Assembly: GCA_019614645.1 (NCBI GenBank)
Contig: JABWDB010000005.1
Span: 8,278,001-8,342,000 of the forward strand
Direction: 5' to 3'
DNA from: Stratiolaelaps scimitus
Taxonomy: Eukaryota > Arthropoda > Arachnida > Mesostigmata > Laelapidae
DNA: 64,000 bases
Numbering within the stretch: position 1 is the stretch's first letter; every line of letters starts with the position of its first letter. The notes beneath the pieces are model-generated. The model was not told the DNA's origin and did not search any database. It was given only the letters and a program-made list of their open reading frames with translations. Shown here piece after piece: positions 13,693-23,772 of this stretch. A program made the position numbers and the translations under genes.

Positions 13693-13702
13693 TTGGAGAT
13701 GG
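13634..13702. repeat. duplicated (TA)n plus catttggagatg unit
   Basis: Two (TA)n runs are each followed by tacatttggagatg or tacacatttggagatg. The unit of TA run plus 12-base unique piece has been duplicated in tandem, with a different run length in each copy. Confidence 0.9.
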
Positions 13703-13719
13703 CCCACAAGTGTTCCCTC

Positions 13720-14268
13720 TTACACGAAGTATGAGTTTTGCGTAAGGCTTTCTATTATTGTGGTCGGCCTAATATCGAAATGCATAAAAAGGCACGCCAC
13801 CGCTGCCACCAGCAGACACCAGCAGAGGTCGAAAAGCCAACTCGGCGCGCTGCTGCTTGCCGCGGCATTGTTCGTTGGCCGATGAGCACCTAAACTGGCT
13901 GACTTCCCCACGGCCGCCTGATCCCTTCCGCCCCTTGCGATAGCTGAAGCAGACAAGCTATTGTTATCGCCGCCGCCGCCGCTGCTGATGCTGCTGCTGT
14001 TGATGATGACACCCGCCTTCGATTCAATGCGTCTGGGTGGAGAGCCTTCTCGTGAAGTGTCCGACCCTGCCCGGTTGAGGCCGACGCTCGGTTCGCGACG
14101 ACAGCCGCCGCAGGTCTTCGTCATTGCATTTGCTCGCCTGCGCCGGTAGCAGTCACTGACACACTCACTCGTCGGGATATTCGAGCCGACCCATCTTTGC
14201 CGAGAGAGATTTAGAGAGCCGTGCAAAGATAGGTAGCTGTGCTTAGCAGCTATCTGCAGCTGCCTCAA
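13720..14268 (-). CDS. candidate ORF with one membrane segment near its C-terminus
   Basis: The minus-strand ORF of 182 codons from an ATG-type start has an Arg-rich head, a Ser/Gly-rich middle (NSSSISSGGGGDNNSLSASA) and a hydrophobic segment near the C-terminus (WLFDLCWCLLVAAVACLFMH). The tail is short and ends NSYFV. An internal ATG about 49 codons in (MTKTCGGCRRE) may be the better start. This would suit a tail-anchored or single-pass membrane protein, or the last exon of one. The middle overlaps a GCC/CTG-rich island where several frames are open, so the ORF may be an accident of composition. Confidence 0.28.
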   Translation of the reverse strand: MRQLQIAAKHSYLSLHGSLNLSRQRWVGSNIPTSECVSDCYRRRRANAMTKTCGGCRREPSVGLNRAGSDTSREGSPPRRIESKAGVIINSSSISSGGGGDNNSLSASAIARGGRDQAAVGKSASLGAHRPTNNAAASSSAPSWLFDLCWCLLVAAVACLFMHFDIRPTTIIESLTQNSYFV

Positions 14269-14879
14269 GGCCTGCTGGTTCCAAGACGGCTGAGACTAGT
14301 GCTGAGGCGGCGGCGGCGGGCAACCGATTGCAGCATCCCGGCCAGCAGCAAGCTGAAGTCACATGCGAATCCCAAGGCTGACTCACCAGCCGTTGGCTGA
14401 CTGTTCAGCCTCACAGTAAACAGGGTGGTGACTGGAGGGAATCCGTTGCAAGGATGGGACACCCAGATGAAAGAGAGCGTTAGCGACGCCACCAGGTAGA
14501 TGTCGATACTCGTCTCGCATAATGTCAACCCCCGAACAAACGTGTCCCTTGGGCTGGCTCTCGGCCCGCTCAATAATCTTCGAACCTCGCGAACTTGTGG
14601 GCCCGCGAGGCTCAAGGACTTACGATTGGAGTGCACCACCCCCCACGCGGAACCGTAGCTAAAGTGCTGATGTCGAGTATTGCTGACGGGAGATGAACAG
14701 AAAGGAGCGAGATACAGCAGGGCAGAGAGCGAGAGAGAGCGAGAGAGCAGCCTCTTTTGAGGCCAGGCAGAAACTCTGCGGAGCGTCTCTGTACGATCTT
14801 TACCGCAGGTCGCTCCCTCTGTCTCTCTACCTGGCGACATGATGAATCTTTGTAGACTCGTGTGTGTGTGTGGCATTGA

Positions 14880-15689
14880 CTACTGCTAGCAACACGGTCC
14901 GCTGTGTGTCTGTGTGTGTGTGTGTGTGTATGTGAAAAGATTCTTAGGTGACTCCCGTAGTGTATGCGCGAAAGCCAAAGCCTGCTCGGCCAACCCAAAT
15001 AAGGCCGTAGCGGATCGTCAAGCGGTGCAGGGTGCGCGGTACCGGCGAGCCCCACTTTGACTCTGCTCACGGTGTGCATAATGGGCACAATGTCGAAATG
15101 TCTATATGCAGATATGCGATGCTCGTAGTTATTCATTCCATTCGAGTGAGAACAGCGGCCGAGCGCGCTTGAGGCGGACGAGATATGGCAATGGCGTGCA
15201 AAGCAGTACACAGAATACAGAAGAGGCTGCTTGTATTGATTGAGAACTTGTGCAATTTGTCTACTGCTGATGATATGAACATATACATATATATATATAA
15301 TATGCATATATATATATTTTTTTAATTCAATGAGCTCGTCTACTCAGAGAGGATTCAACAAGCTTATATTATATGATTTCATCTTGATGGTTTGATTTGT
15401 AACGAAGCTAATATGGTTATTACTAGTTAAAGCATTGAAGATGTTGATTAGAGTTGGGATTATTATATTTTTTGGTATTCGCACAAAACGTAATTAACTT
15501 TTACTTGTTGATATGAGGAAATGCCTTACGAAGAAGGACGCAAGAGCGCAAAATATTTGTCAACCAATAATCCACTTTAATTCGTCCAGTACATGCTGCT
15601 CAATCAAACTAAACTAAATTTGTTAACCAAACGCCTATTCTATCTGTTGAATTTGTAGGGAAATGCCTCCTAATGGAAAATCCTCAATA
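14880..15689. other. anonymous sequence with GT and TA repeats
   Basis: A (GT)n lies at 14,905-14,930 and a (TA)n at 15,285-15,320. The remainder is AT-rich and I see nothing else in it. It ends at the 3' tail of the LINE A copy. Confidence 0.65.
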
Positions 15690-16856
15690 CATTACAATAT
15701 GAAGTGTGGTTTATTGACGGAACTGCAACTACTACATCGTTTAAGTCCTTGCCGAAAGTGATAAGTAATAATAAATGTCACCGTCAACAATACATTGACA
15801 ATCGCACCATGTGATTATAATTCTTCCACGACATTTACACATTCTTAATGATTATGTATTGTACAGTTTTCTTCATATTTGGGTTATGGCAACTTTGCTA
15901 ATCACAGAAGTGAGTGAGCGAATTTCCTGGGGAAGGCCACCGCAGGTAGAGGGTTGGCTGTAGGCGACAGTGTGTCTATCTGCGGTTGAATTTCGGTACG
16001 AAAGGTATCTTAAACGTGATAGCTCGGCGGTTACAGCGGCTGATGACGGGGATAAGTGGGAATGAGATTTCAGGTGGGATCCTACCTTTCGTCATCTTAA
16101 CTGTAAGTAGGGCAACCCTCATAATGTAAAGCCTATCGAACGAGAGCAAATCATTCGAGGTAAATAGATCATCAATGGGGACTGTGCGGCTCCTACCAAA
16201 AACATAACTCTCGGAGCATCATTCTGGATAATTTGAGCCCTACGAGCTATACCTCTATAACCTCGGCCCCATATTGTACGTGTATAACATGGCACCGGTA
16301 ATAGCAGCGTCTTGTAAACGAGGAGGAGACTCTCCAGTGGAACACCTATTAGTCTGAGACGTCTGAGAGCTGCAACGATAATGTAGCATTTTGCGACTAC
16401 AGATTCCAAGAGACTCTGCCATTTGAATCTTTCATGAAGATACACAGTCCCCAGTATTTGGTAGTCTGAGATAGATCAGGTCGTGTCCTACCAAGATCGA
16501 CCGGCTGGACATCGACGATTCTCCGCCTGTGTACGAAACAGCACCAGATACGCCGTGCTGGTATTGACACTCAAGACCAAATGTTTTGAAAGGCTCAATG
16601 GCCTTTTCCGTACACACAAGGGAAACTACGCATCTCTTCGTTAATCCTGGCGGGGTCCAGAAGACATAACAATGACGTATCGTCTGCGTACGCTATTGTT
16701 TTTCAACCGCCGGGATCTCAAGTAGAATGAAATTTATAATGACAATGATCTGACTAACAGGCCCAAGTACAGATCCTTGAGGTGTGTCAATGTTCACATC
16801 CTCCCATGCGGACTTAATACAACCGACTTTCACCGCCTGCTTCCTGCAAATGGAAC
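15690..16856 (-). mobile_element. 5'-truncated LINE (family A), reverse transcriptase to 3' tail
   Basis: In several minus-strand frames one reads the order expected of a CR1/L2/jockey-type non-LTR reverse transcriptase. First comes QAVKVGC.KSAWEDVNID followed by TPQGSVLGP (16,760-16,790). Then IAYADDTSLL contains the catalytic YADD at 16,690-16,679. Next is the thumb region HERFKWQSLLESVVAKCYII, ALRRLRLIGVPLESLLLVYK and IWGRGYRGIARRAQIIQND (16,445-16,119). A C-terminal part with LYLRWPSPGNSL lies near 15,930. Frameshifts and stops separate these blocks, so no protein is made. The 3' end at about 15,700-15,760 has the conserved tail (minus strand: TTGCAGTTCCGTCAATAAAC) with an AATAAA signal. 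The element is dead; the 5' part, including the endonuclease, is missing. Confidence 0.85.
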
Positions 16857-16899
16857 ACGCTTACATATTTTGGCCATCACTATTTTAGCTCGCGGTAAC

Positions 16900-17414
16900 A
16901 TTGTAACAAAATTGGCCGAAATATGAACTCGGTACCTTGAGCTAAGTCTCAAGCTAGACAATGGATTCGGTGGGGCTTGTTTTTGATTTAGTAAAAATAA
17001 CTATTCGCTATTTTTGAATTCTCGCCTCAAATGTGCCTTCTTCTAGGTCCTTCCAAAGTGCTGTTATTTTACAGCGGTATCATTTTTCGTATAGTTGCAA
17101 TCATCATAAAACCACTACCGTATTACTACGGTGTAAAGATAAGTTGTTCCGAGCTGATCGAGTTCGCCAGGCTCTACTAGATACATGAACTATATATATA
17201 TATAATTCGCACCCGAGTAAGTGTCCCCTATGCGTGAAGGCTAGGAAAGTTTGCGACATGAAGCGATGTGACACGTTTGAAATCACTATGTTAGCCCGAA
17301 CATGCAAACTGGAGATCCGTGCGTGGTTTCCTTGTGAGCGGTATGCTCAAACGCGATAGTAATGTCACCGTGCGCTTGCTTGCGATACTGAAACACAGCG
17401 ATCCTTGTGGGGGA

Positions 17415-17494
<80 letters not shown>

Positions 17495-18690
17495 TACACA
17501 CACACACACATACATATTATAATTTCGCGATTTAGTAATATTAATATTAATAATATATCTTGGAGGAGCTGTCGATAACAAAGCAGGCCACAGTCGACAC
17601 TCGCACCACTCACGGCGGTGCGGTCTTGCTCGCGAGAGCAATGGTCTCCGCGCGTGATTTGTGCTAGCACTAGAAGCGCGCGTGTGCGCACAAACACACA
17701 CACACACACAGGTAATCATATACTGCGAAACACGCAAGCTGCGTTCGGCTTTAATTAATTTGCTCGAACGAAGCAAGGGACGTGTTCTACGTCACGCTTC
17801 AGTTACGGACCACCTGGTGAGTGGGGCGACTTTCATTAGCATGATAGATCTATGCAATTACCGCCGCCACCATCACCACCACGATCACAGCAGCAGCAGC
17901 AGCTGCCAGCATCAGCGCAATCGCCATCGTCGGCATCGTCGCCCGCCTGCCTCCGTAATGAACAAGTGTCGTACTGAACGTCCTCAATGTTTTCCTGACG
18001 ACGACGACGACTCGAGCTGTGGCGAAGATGCTACGCTCGGTGCTCCTAGCGTTGTTGGTGGCACAGTAGGCGGAGATCGCAGAGATCGCCGAAGAGATGC
18101 TGCCGGTGGATCCGTCCAGCGTTCGAACGGTTGGCCGCGTGCGGCTGCTACGGCCGCGAACTGCCGACCGCGATTTGGAAAAGCCGCAACGCACCTCTCC
18201 CACCCCATATCGAATGTTCTCAGAACTTCACATTGTTGATTGTTAATGCGATTTATTTAGTGGCAAAAATGCTGTCGGGCGGCGAGACCTATCACGGTAT
18301 TTCTATAGTGCTGGGTGTTTTGGGTTTGGACTCCAATCGCTGTATCTATGGAATTGACTGCCTAAATATGCTGGCTCGGGAAATCGTCCATGTGTTTACC
18401 ATGGAACTCAATAGAGATAAATGAGGAGGCGATCGAGTACAAAAAAATAAAGTGTGGTGTTGCTGGCACGTTCTTGAAAGTCACTCCTTGCTTTGTTAAA
18501 GCGGACGCCGTGGGCCTGATATCCGACGATGTTGTTGTTGTTCAAGTCAGCGTTTGCCTAATTCTTGGGGTCCATGATACATAGCGTTTACCGCCAAACT
18601 CGGTCTAACTACAGTGGTTAACTGCCGTAGTAAACCGTACTACCGAGGGGTAAATTTGACGCCTATTACAGCGATTCGTAAGCCAATCCG
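16900..18690. other. microsatellite-rich sequence and a GC-rich block
   Basis: The long TA/CA repeat (17,417-17,510) and a second CA run (17,694-17,711) precede a GC-rich block at 17,860-18,200. That block is open in several frames, with His-, Asp- and Ala-rich translations (for example PDDDDDSSCGEDATLG on the plus strand). No family is recognised. Confidence 0.6.
17417..17510. repeat. long (TA)n followed by (CA)n microsatellite
   Basis: About 75 bases of pure TA are followed directly by tgtcta and a (CA)n run. This is the longest simple repeat in the window. Confidence 0.95.
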
Positions 18691-18723
18691 CGATCGATTA
18701 TGGTTACACTTGGCAGAGTGGGC

Positions 18724-19033
18724 CTGGAACCGTTTGTTCGACTGCACCTTGAGACACCTGTACGAGTTGACCTGGAAAGATTTGTCCATGTGGGCCTAGA
18801 GGCATGTGTCCAGTTGGGCTAGGAAACATTTGTACAAATTGGTATGGAAGCATTTGTCCGACTGCACCGTGAGGCACTTGACCGAGTGGGTCTGGAAGGA
18901 TTTGTCCGACTGTACCTTGAGGCATCTGTACAAAAATTGACCTGGAATCGTCCGGCTGCATCTTGATATCCTTGGCCGAATGGGCCTGGCAAAATTTGTC
19001 CGACTGCAAAATGAGACACTTGGCTGGTTGGGC
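18724..19033. repeat. 48-bp tandem repeat array
   Basis: There are six to seven diverged units whose plus-strand consensus starts ctggaaggatttgtccgact. Unit lengths are 48, 48, 24 (half unit), 48, 50, 44 and 48 bases. The half unit at 18,820-18,843 shows that the 48-mer is itself built from two 24-base halves. Confidence 0.85.
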
Positions 19034-19100
19034 CCTGGAACATTGGCGAGTCGTCGACTTGAGGCTTCATGCTGATCATAGTAGGATGCGGCTTCAGCTG

Positions 19101-19190
19101 CAGCGGAAGACCAGGATTAATCATAGGCGGAAGACCAGGATTAATCATAAGCGGAAGACCAGGATTAATCATAAGCGGAAGACCAGGATA
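19101..19190. repeat. 24-bp tandem repeat array (about 3.75 copies)
   Basis: Nearly identical units begin at 19,101, 19,125, 19,149 and 19,173, each containing gcggaagaccaggattaatc. The unit is a multiple of three and encodes Pro-Gly-Leu-Pro-rich octapeptides on the minus strand. The low divergence suggests recent expansion compared with the adjacent 48-bp array. Confidence 0.9.
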
Positions 19191-19477
19191 GTCAGCTTCG
19201 GACGTTTCCCAACGGGTTAAGATCTGTTCCGTCAGCCATGCTAGGCCGGCTTCCGTGAACATGCGCATGTTCGGGCCCATACCTTGTCGTCTATAACAGC
19301 GTAGTTCCGACAGGGCACGCTATGCAAACCGTAGGTGACCTTCGTTGGCTTGAATGCGCGATAATGTATCCCATGCCATATCATCTTCGTTCGTTGTTTG
19401 AAACGAACTCGTGCTATCAATTCATTCAGACAAAATCGTCTCTTGGAGTTTCTTTGCCTTGAGCAATTTCTCGTTAA

Positions 19478-19900
19478 TTTCTAAAATCCGTTCAAGTTGC
19501 TTTGCGTACCAGTTTTCACATTCCTCGTCCATTTTGGACCGACCTCCACGGATTCCTTTCATATTTCTGCCTGTCGGATAGAGATCGATTCTTGATCGAA
19601 CAACCTGTTTCTAGAGCCAGCACTAAGTCCAGACGGGCACCTTATGGAGAACCCTATAATTTCGGTTTACTGAACAATACGTACTGGATAAAGAACAACG
19701 GTTGCCTAGTGGTTCGCCGATGGGACGGACACGTGTATTGTGGGTACGATAGAATGACCAAACAGCGCTTCAGGACAGGACGCTTCGTGCTGCCGAGTTG
19801 TGTTGTAGGACTTCTCCGTCGAAGCCGCACCCCTTGCTGGCTCTACAGCGAAACACACAATCGGTATCCATCAGAAACTAGCGCCAACAGACACCATTAA
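19478..19900 (+). CDS. candidate terminal exon of unknown protein
   Basis: The plus-strand frame is open from a stop at 19,477 to TAA at 19,900, about 140 codons, with no early ATG, so it would have to be an internal or last exon. It contains FHIPRPFWTDLHGFLSYFCL, RAPYGEPYNFGLLNNTYWIK, NNGCLVVRRWDGHVYCGYDR and MTKQRFRTGRFVLPSC. It is rich in aromatic residues and Cys, and free of simple repeats. I do not recognise it. It lies on the opposite strand to the repetitive pseudogene at 18.7-19.3 kb. It could be exonic, a relic of a mobile element, or chance. Confidence 0.3.
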   Translation, partial: FLKSVQVALRTSFHIPRPFWTDLHGFLSYFCLSDRDRFLIEQPVSRASTKSRRAPYGEPYNFGLLNNTYWIKNNGCLVVRRWDGHVYCGYDRMTKQRFRTGRFVLPSCVVGLLRRSRTPCWLYSETHNRYPSETSANRHH

Positions 19901-20384
19901 CAATAGGACAATCGGGATGGGCATAACAATATATTCATTCTGATCAGAGGCACAGCTGGTCACCGCGTCGCACGCATAGTGCCGCCCGCATTTCAAAAAA
20001 AAAACACCAAACCCATTTCAAAGTCATGGGTTCCGTAATTAATTTGTCTTTTGGTGCTTTTGCAGGACCGTCATAATAATAATAATAATAGTAGTTGAAA
20101 AGTGAGCGTTCTAGAGATACAGCACCTCGTAGCTTAGTACACTAAACGTGCGATTGTTGGGCCGAGCAGCCGGAAAGAACTCAGGGTGTTCTAACAAATG
20201 GGCGGGTTTACAGCGCAAGGACTGAATAATATGACGATTCTTTCTCATCGGCCTCACAAATATTCACTGTTAGTTGTCTACATATTGGGACTTTTAGCAA
20301 TACATTGAACGCGACATTACCGCCTCCTTCAGAACATTGAATTCGTTTCATCTATCACTTGTGAGGAACAAATCTACCCAGGGA

Positions 20385-20635
20385 ACGTGCAGTGAAAGGG
20401 TGGCCCCACATTCCTAATCCAGAATTGTATTATACATAGTAATATGGGACAGTGCTACATCGTACTTATATCTGAGTACGATATGGCATTGTCCCTTAAT
20501 AAGTTTGCCAACAACCGCTACGGACCAAGCTCTGATCACGCTGTTTTATTGAGGGTCCTGGTGAATAAGCCCCCTTCCGTCCATTGTCTCGGAAGGTCTA
20601 ATCGCCTACTCGAGCTACACAGGTTCTGTTAAGTT
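20385..20635 (+). mobile_element. LINE endonuclease C-terminal fragment
   Basis: The plus-strand frames read GGPTFLIQNC then IVLISEYDMALSLNKFANNR and YGPSSDHAVLLRVLVNKPP. This is the order of the last part of an apurinic-like LINE endonuclease (G-PTF, ID-V-S, SDH). The terminal SDH motif is intact at about 20,531-20,540. A degenerate copy of the family A tail (gtaaaaattgcagctccttt, about 20,785-20,805) lies downstream on the same strand, suggesting both belong to one heavily deleted element. No complete ORF remains. Confidence 0.55.
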
Positions 20636-20992
20636 GGCTACAGAGCCCAGGTGTGTCCACGATAGCCGCATGAAGGTTAAATATAATCAGTCATATTGCC
20701 CTCCCCAACTGCAATCTTACTCCTGGTAACGGGAATCGACCATGTACCAGGCCAGGTCCCTTGAAATCACCAAGAGATAAGCATTGTAAAAATTGCAGCT
20801 CCTTTTTTCCTAAAATTTTTAGCGTTTATACAAGCACAGGTTAGTGAAAAATAAGAGCAACGAATTCTCGCGACTATCACGCGTTAATCTATGGGTGATA
20901 TGTATATATATATTTGTTGAAACACGTGTATATATTAAAACAAAGTGAAATAAACAGCCGGCTTCATCGAAATAATCACTAGGGAAATGTCC

Positions 20993-21024
20993 ATGCCACT
21001 CATATATATATATATGAGTGGCAT
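20993..21024. repeat. perfect 32-bp palindrome
   Basis: The two arms atgccactcatatata and tatatatgagtggcat are exact reverse complements with no spacer. The central part is (AT)n, but the outer eight bases on each side are non-repetitive, so this is more than a simple microsatellite. Confidence 0.95.
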
Positions 21025-21059
21025 TATATGAAAAGTAATTCTCTCGCATGTACCTTCTT

Positions 21060-22180
21060 ATAGTTATAGCTAAAGTAAGTTAGTTATAATAGATGCACAT
21101 TCACTATAGTGAACAATACGAAAATGGGCCAATGTTCTTATCATAGACATATTGTTTCCTCGCCCCTGCATTTTGAACGAGTGTTACACAATCGATAATG
21201 GAATCTTCTCCCCAGTGCTTCCGGGCTGATGAGGAGATGTTACGGAGATGAAAGGCCATGCCCTACGAAGGGGCGCGACCGACCACAGAAGACCGCGAGA
21301 GTGGCAGACCCGAAAAGGCGCCTCGGAACCTTCCACGGGCCTCTCGGTGAGATTTATGTAAACGTACGCCAAACCGTGAGGGCCGCAGTCTCGGAGTGCG
21401 CGCAGAGCGCTGTCCGAGGGTGAGACAGTTCCGATTAGGATTGCGTGGGCTCAAAGTGGTATAACCGACTATAGAGCCGTAATACAATACAAGACAAAGG
21501 GCGTTTATGACGAAGGATGCTGGCTTACCATTGCTTCTAACAGGAGTCTTGTACACTAAAGCCTTCTACTCCCAATTGGTCTCCCAACTGGGTTCGCATT
21601 GTTTCGTATTGTTTTGATCACCCGCCACGAGTCTAATGTGACGTCCTGAATGGATCTCAATCTTATATCACTAGCTCACATGGTAGATACACGCAGATGT
21701 GTTGTGCGTATCGGATACCTCCAACAAACAGTCCCATGGGTATGCAGCACGCACTAAGTGCGCGGAAAAGTGTGAATTTGTTATGTACCCCGAGACTGCA
21801 GTGTAGTTTTCCAAATGAAAACCTCCCGCCAGCGAGAATCGAGCCAGCAATACAGCATGCGCTTGTCGCCACATTCAATTATCTTGACGACAAGATATCT
21901 AGCAAAATTTGTTAACAAAACGGGAACATTTTAAATTAGCCGTATGTCTTACTACCAAATTTTGTGGCAGTGCTTCGTGTCAGCTAGGATCAGTACTTCG
22001 CCTCTCGACTAAATGAGAAATTTGGCTCTCCCACAAAAATATACTTATACTATTACGACGGGTACAATGCCGATTAATGAAGGAATACATTACAGTGCGT
22101 TTGGTATGATGCTTCACTGGAACTGGCTCAGTCACGCGTAGCTTAGCGAGCTGACGAATCGAGTCGAGAACGAAACACAA
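21060..22180. other. anonymous sequence
   Basis: A small GC-rich island at 21,220-21,430 has open frames on both strands. Nothing recognisable was found here. Confidence 0.6.
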
Positions 22181-22185
22181 CATGG

Positions 22186-22626
22186 ATGAATAAACGGTGT
22201 CCAACGCAACGGAAATTGAAGAGACCAAGCATGAAGTTCAATGGCAAAGACCTATCGATGACGCCGAAAAAACGAAACTTCCTGGTGAAGGTTCTGAGCT
22301 TAGCCACAGCTATCCTCCTCATATGTCCGGTCTTGGGAGTCGCGAGTTTCGAACGCTCCCTCTCATAGATACACCAGGAAGGATTTGTTTGGATTTATCT
22401 GGCTTTTCGTCAACAGACCAATGTATGTGGTAGCATCGCCAGTCTCTACCTAGAAGCCGAGATTGTAAACGCAGACCAACGCTATAACGAATACAAGACG
22501 CGTGGCTCATTGGTTCGTCTATACGCCGCTGTTGTTATACTTGGCAGTATTTTCAGACCACGTGAGATCGAAGCGCAGAGTCACGAGGTACAAAGTCAAA
22601 GAATTAGCGAACGTTTCCCAGGTTGA
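22186..22626 (+). pseudogene. ORF with hydrophobic segments, interrupted by one in-frame TAG
   Basis: From ATG at 22,186 the frame reads 60 codons, including a signal-like segment (MTPKKRNFLVKVLSLATAIL then LICPVLGVASFERSLS), and then meets TAG at 22,366-22,368. The same frame continues open for 85 codons, with GFVWIYLAFRQQTNVCGSIA, SLYLEAEIVNADQRYNEYKT, a second hydrophobic piece (LVRLYAAVVILGSIF) and a polar tail to TGA at 22,626. One stop in an otherwise 146-codon frame suggests a recently inactivated gene, a readthrough site, a retained intron boundary, or chance. I do not recognise the protein. Confidence 0.28.
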
Positions 22627-22889
22627 GCTTCGGTGGTGGCGCTCCGCCTCGCTTGTACGTGTACGGCCCGAGCCGATAATACAGTGGAAAAAAATACGTG
22701 GTCGATTACAAGAACGCGGAAAACCTCAAAATACTCAAAACGGAACCAAGTAAACGGTAACGTAACGCACTATTGAAAGCATCCGTGAGTACACGATGAG
22801 CACAAACGCCCCGAGACGAAACACCTGGCGGCGGGGACGCGCTTTGTGGTGGAAATCTGTATTCACAATAGACATCTTTTTCCGTGTAA

Positions 22890-22948
22890 AAAAGTGTAAA
22901 AACTGCAGTTCCTTTAATAAACAAATAAAGCTTTACCTTTACCTTTCC
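22890..22948 (+). mobile_element. LINE A 3' tail
   Basis: The sequence gtgtaaaaactgcagttcct followed by ttaataaacaaataaag ends in a (ctttac)n-type microsatellite of about three units. It matches the conserved 3' end of the LINE A copies at 15.7, 26.95 and 36.7 kb. I see no coding part of the element upstream within a few hundred bases, so it appears to be a very short insertion. Confidence 0.65.
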
Positions 22949-22959
22949 AGGGAACCCCG

Positions 22960-23730
22960 GCCCGTACATTGATACCGCGATAGAATCCACACGGAACTGC
23001 GCGGTCATCGCTTGCTAACACAGTCAGCATATATCGTAGCTAACTTGAGATCAGGGAGAGCGCATGAAGAAAATCCGTTTCCCGGCCTGATGTTATCACG
23101 AGACTCGTTCGGTATTGTATCCGCATGGTGTTCATTTGAATTCGTTCGTTTGGGCCACTTGGTGATGGTTTCATTTGTTTTGTTGTTTCTGCTATCGACG
23201 TTGGCGCGGGAACATTGGGAGCTGAACAGTTTCGCTTGTTCATAATAATAATAATAATAATAATAAACGTGGTAAATTTTACTCTGACACGCTATGTCGT
23301 CGTCACACCATCATCATCGAAAATGAGTGGGCGTTAGACTTGCTTTGGTGTCTGTTGGCTGTACAGAACTACGAAGCAGTGACGATCGAGAACGAGCGCT
23401 GACGAACTGGCTGAGGACTTCGCAGCATTAGGCGATGTTGCACATGCGAAATTAAGGGATTGTTTGGCAAGTACAATGTTATGCGTGTCTGGTGCCGCCA
23501 TTTCTGACTATATATGCCATTAGCATTGGGAATGCATGTGTTGCTACCTTTCGGTAGACAAACACGCCCTTTTTTTTGCAAACGGACTTTTGAAGAAGAA
23601 GTAAGCCCAGAACAGAAATGGTTAACAAAAATAATCTACATGTGTAAATATTATATATATGCTATATGAATTAAGAAACAATCTGTTCAAGTTATAAAAT
23701 ATGTTAAGGTGGTAAAAAAAGTAGATAACG

Positions 23731-23772
<42 letters not shown>

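Larger units (their letters stand above)
18690..19280 (-). pseudogene. broken gene for a repetitive Gly/Pro/Gln-rich protein
   Basis: Read on the minus strand from an ATG at 19,280, the frame gives a short non-repetitive head (MGPNMRMFTEAGLAWLTEQI), then four 8-residue repeats of the type NPGLPLMI (24-bp units at 19,101-19,190). A longer array follows whose 48-bp unit encodes 16 residues resembling GAVGQILPGPLGQVSQ (18,724-19,033). Two units have abnormal length: 18,892-18,941 is 50 bp (+2) and 18,942-18,985 is 44 bp (-4). These throw the array from one frame to another. The second frame then continues the same repeat, QGTVGQILPDPLGQVPHGAV, to a stop near 18,704. The repeats were therefore once coding and are now split across two frames. 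The composition suggests a fibrous or sticky secreted protein, which is inference; no signal peptide is seen at the chosen ATG, so an upstream exon may exist. A sequencing error cannot be excluded. Confidence 0.5.

Noticed and set aside
17286..17776. Minus-strand frames of 73 and 161 codons with long Tyr-Ile and Val-Cys runs
   Set aside because: They are direct translations of the TA and CA microsatellites.
18724..19190. Regular repeats considered as a CRISPR array
   Set aside because: The units are contiguous with no unique spacers and encode a peptide repeat; the context is eukaryotic.
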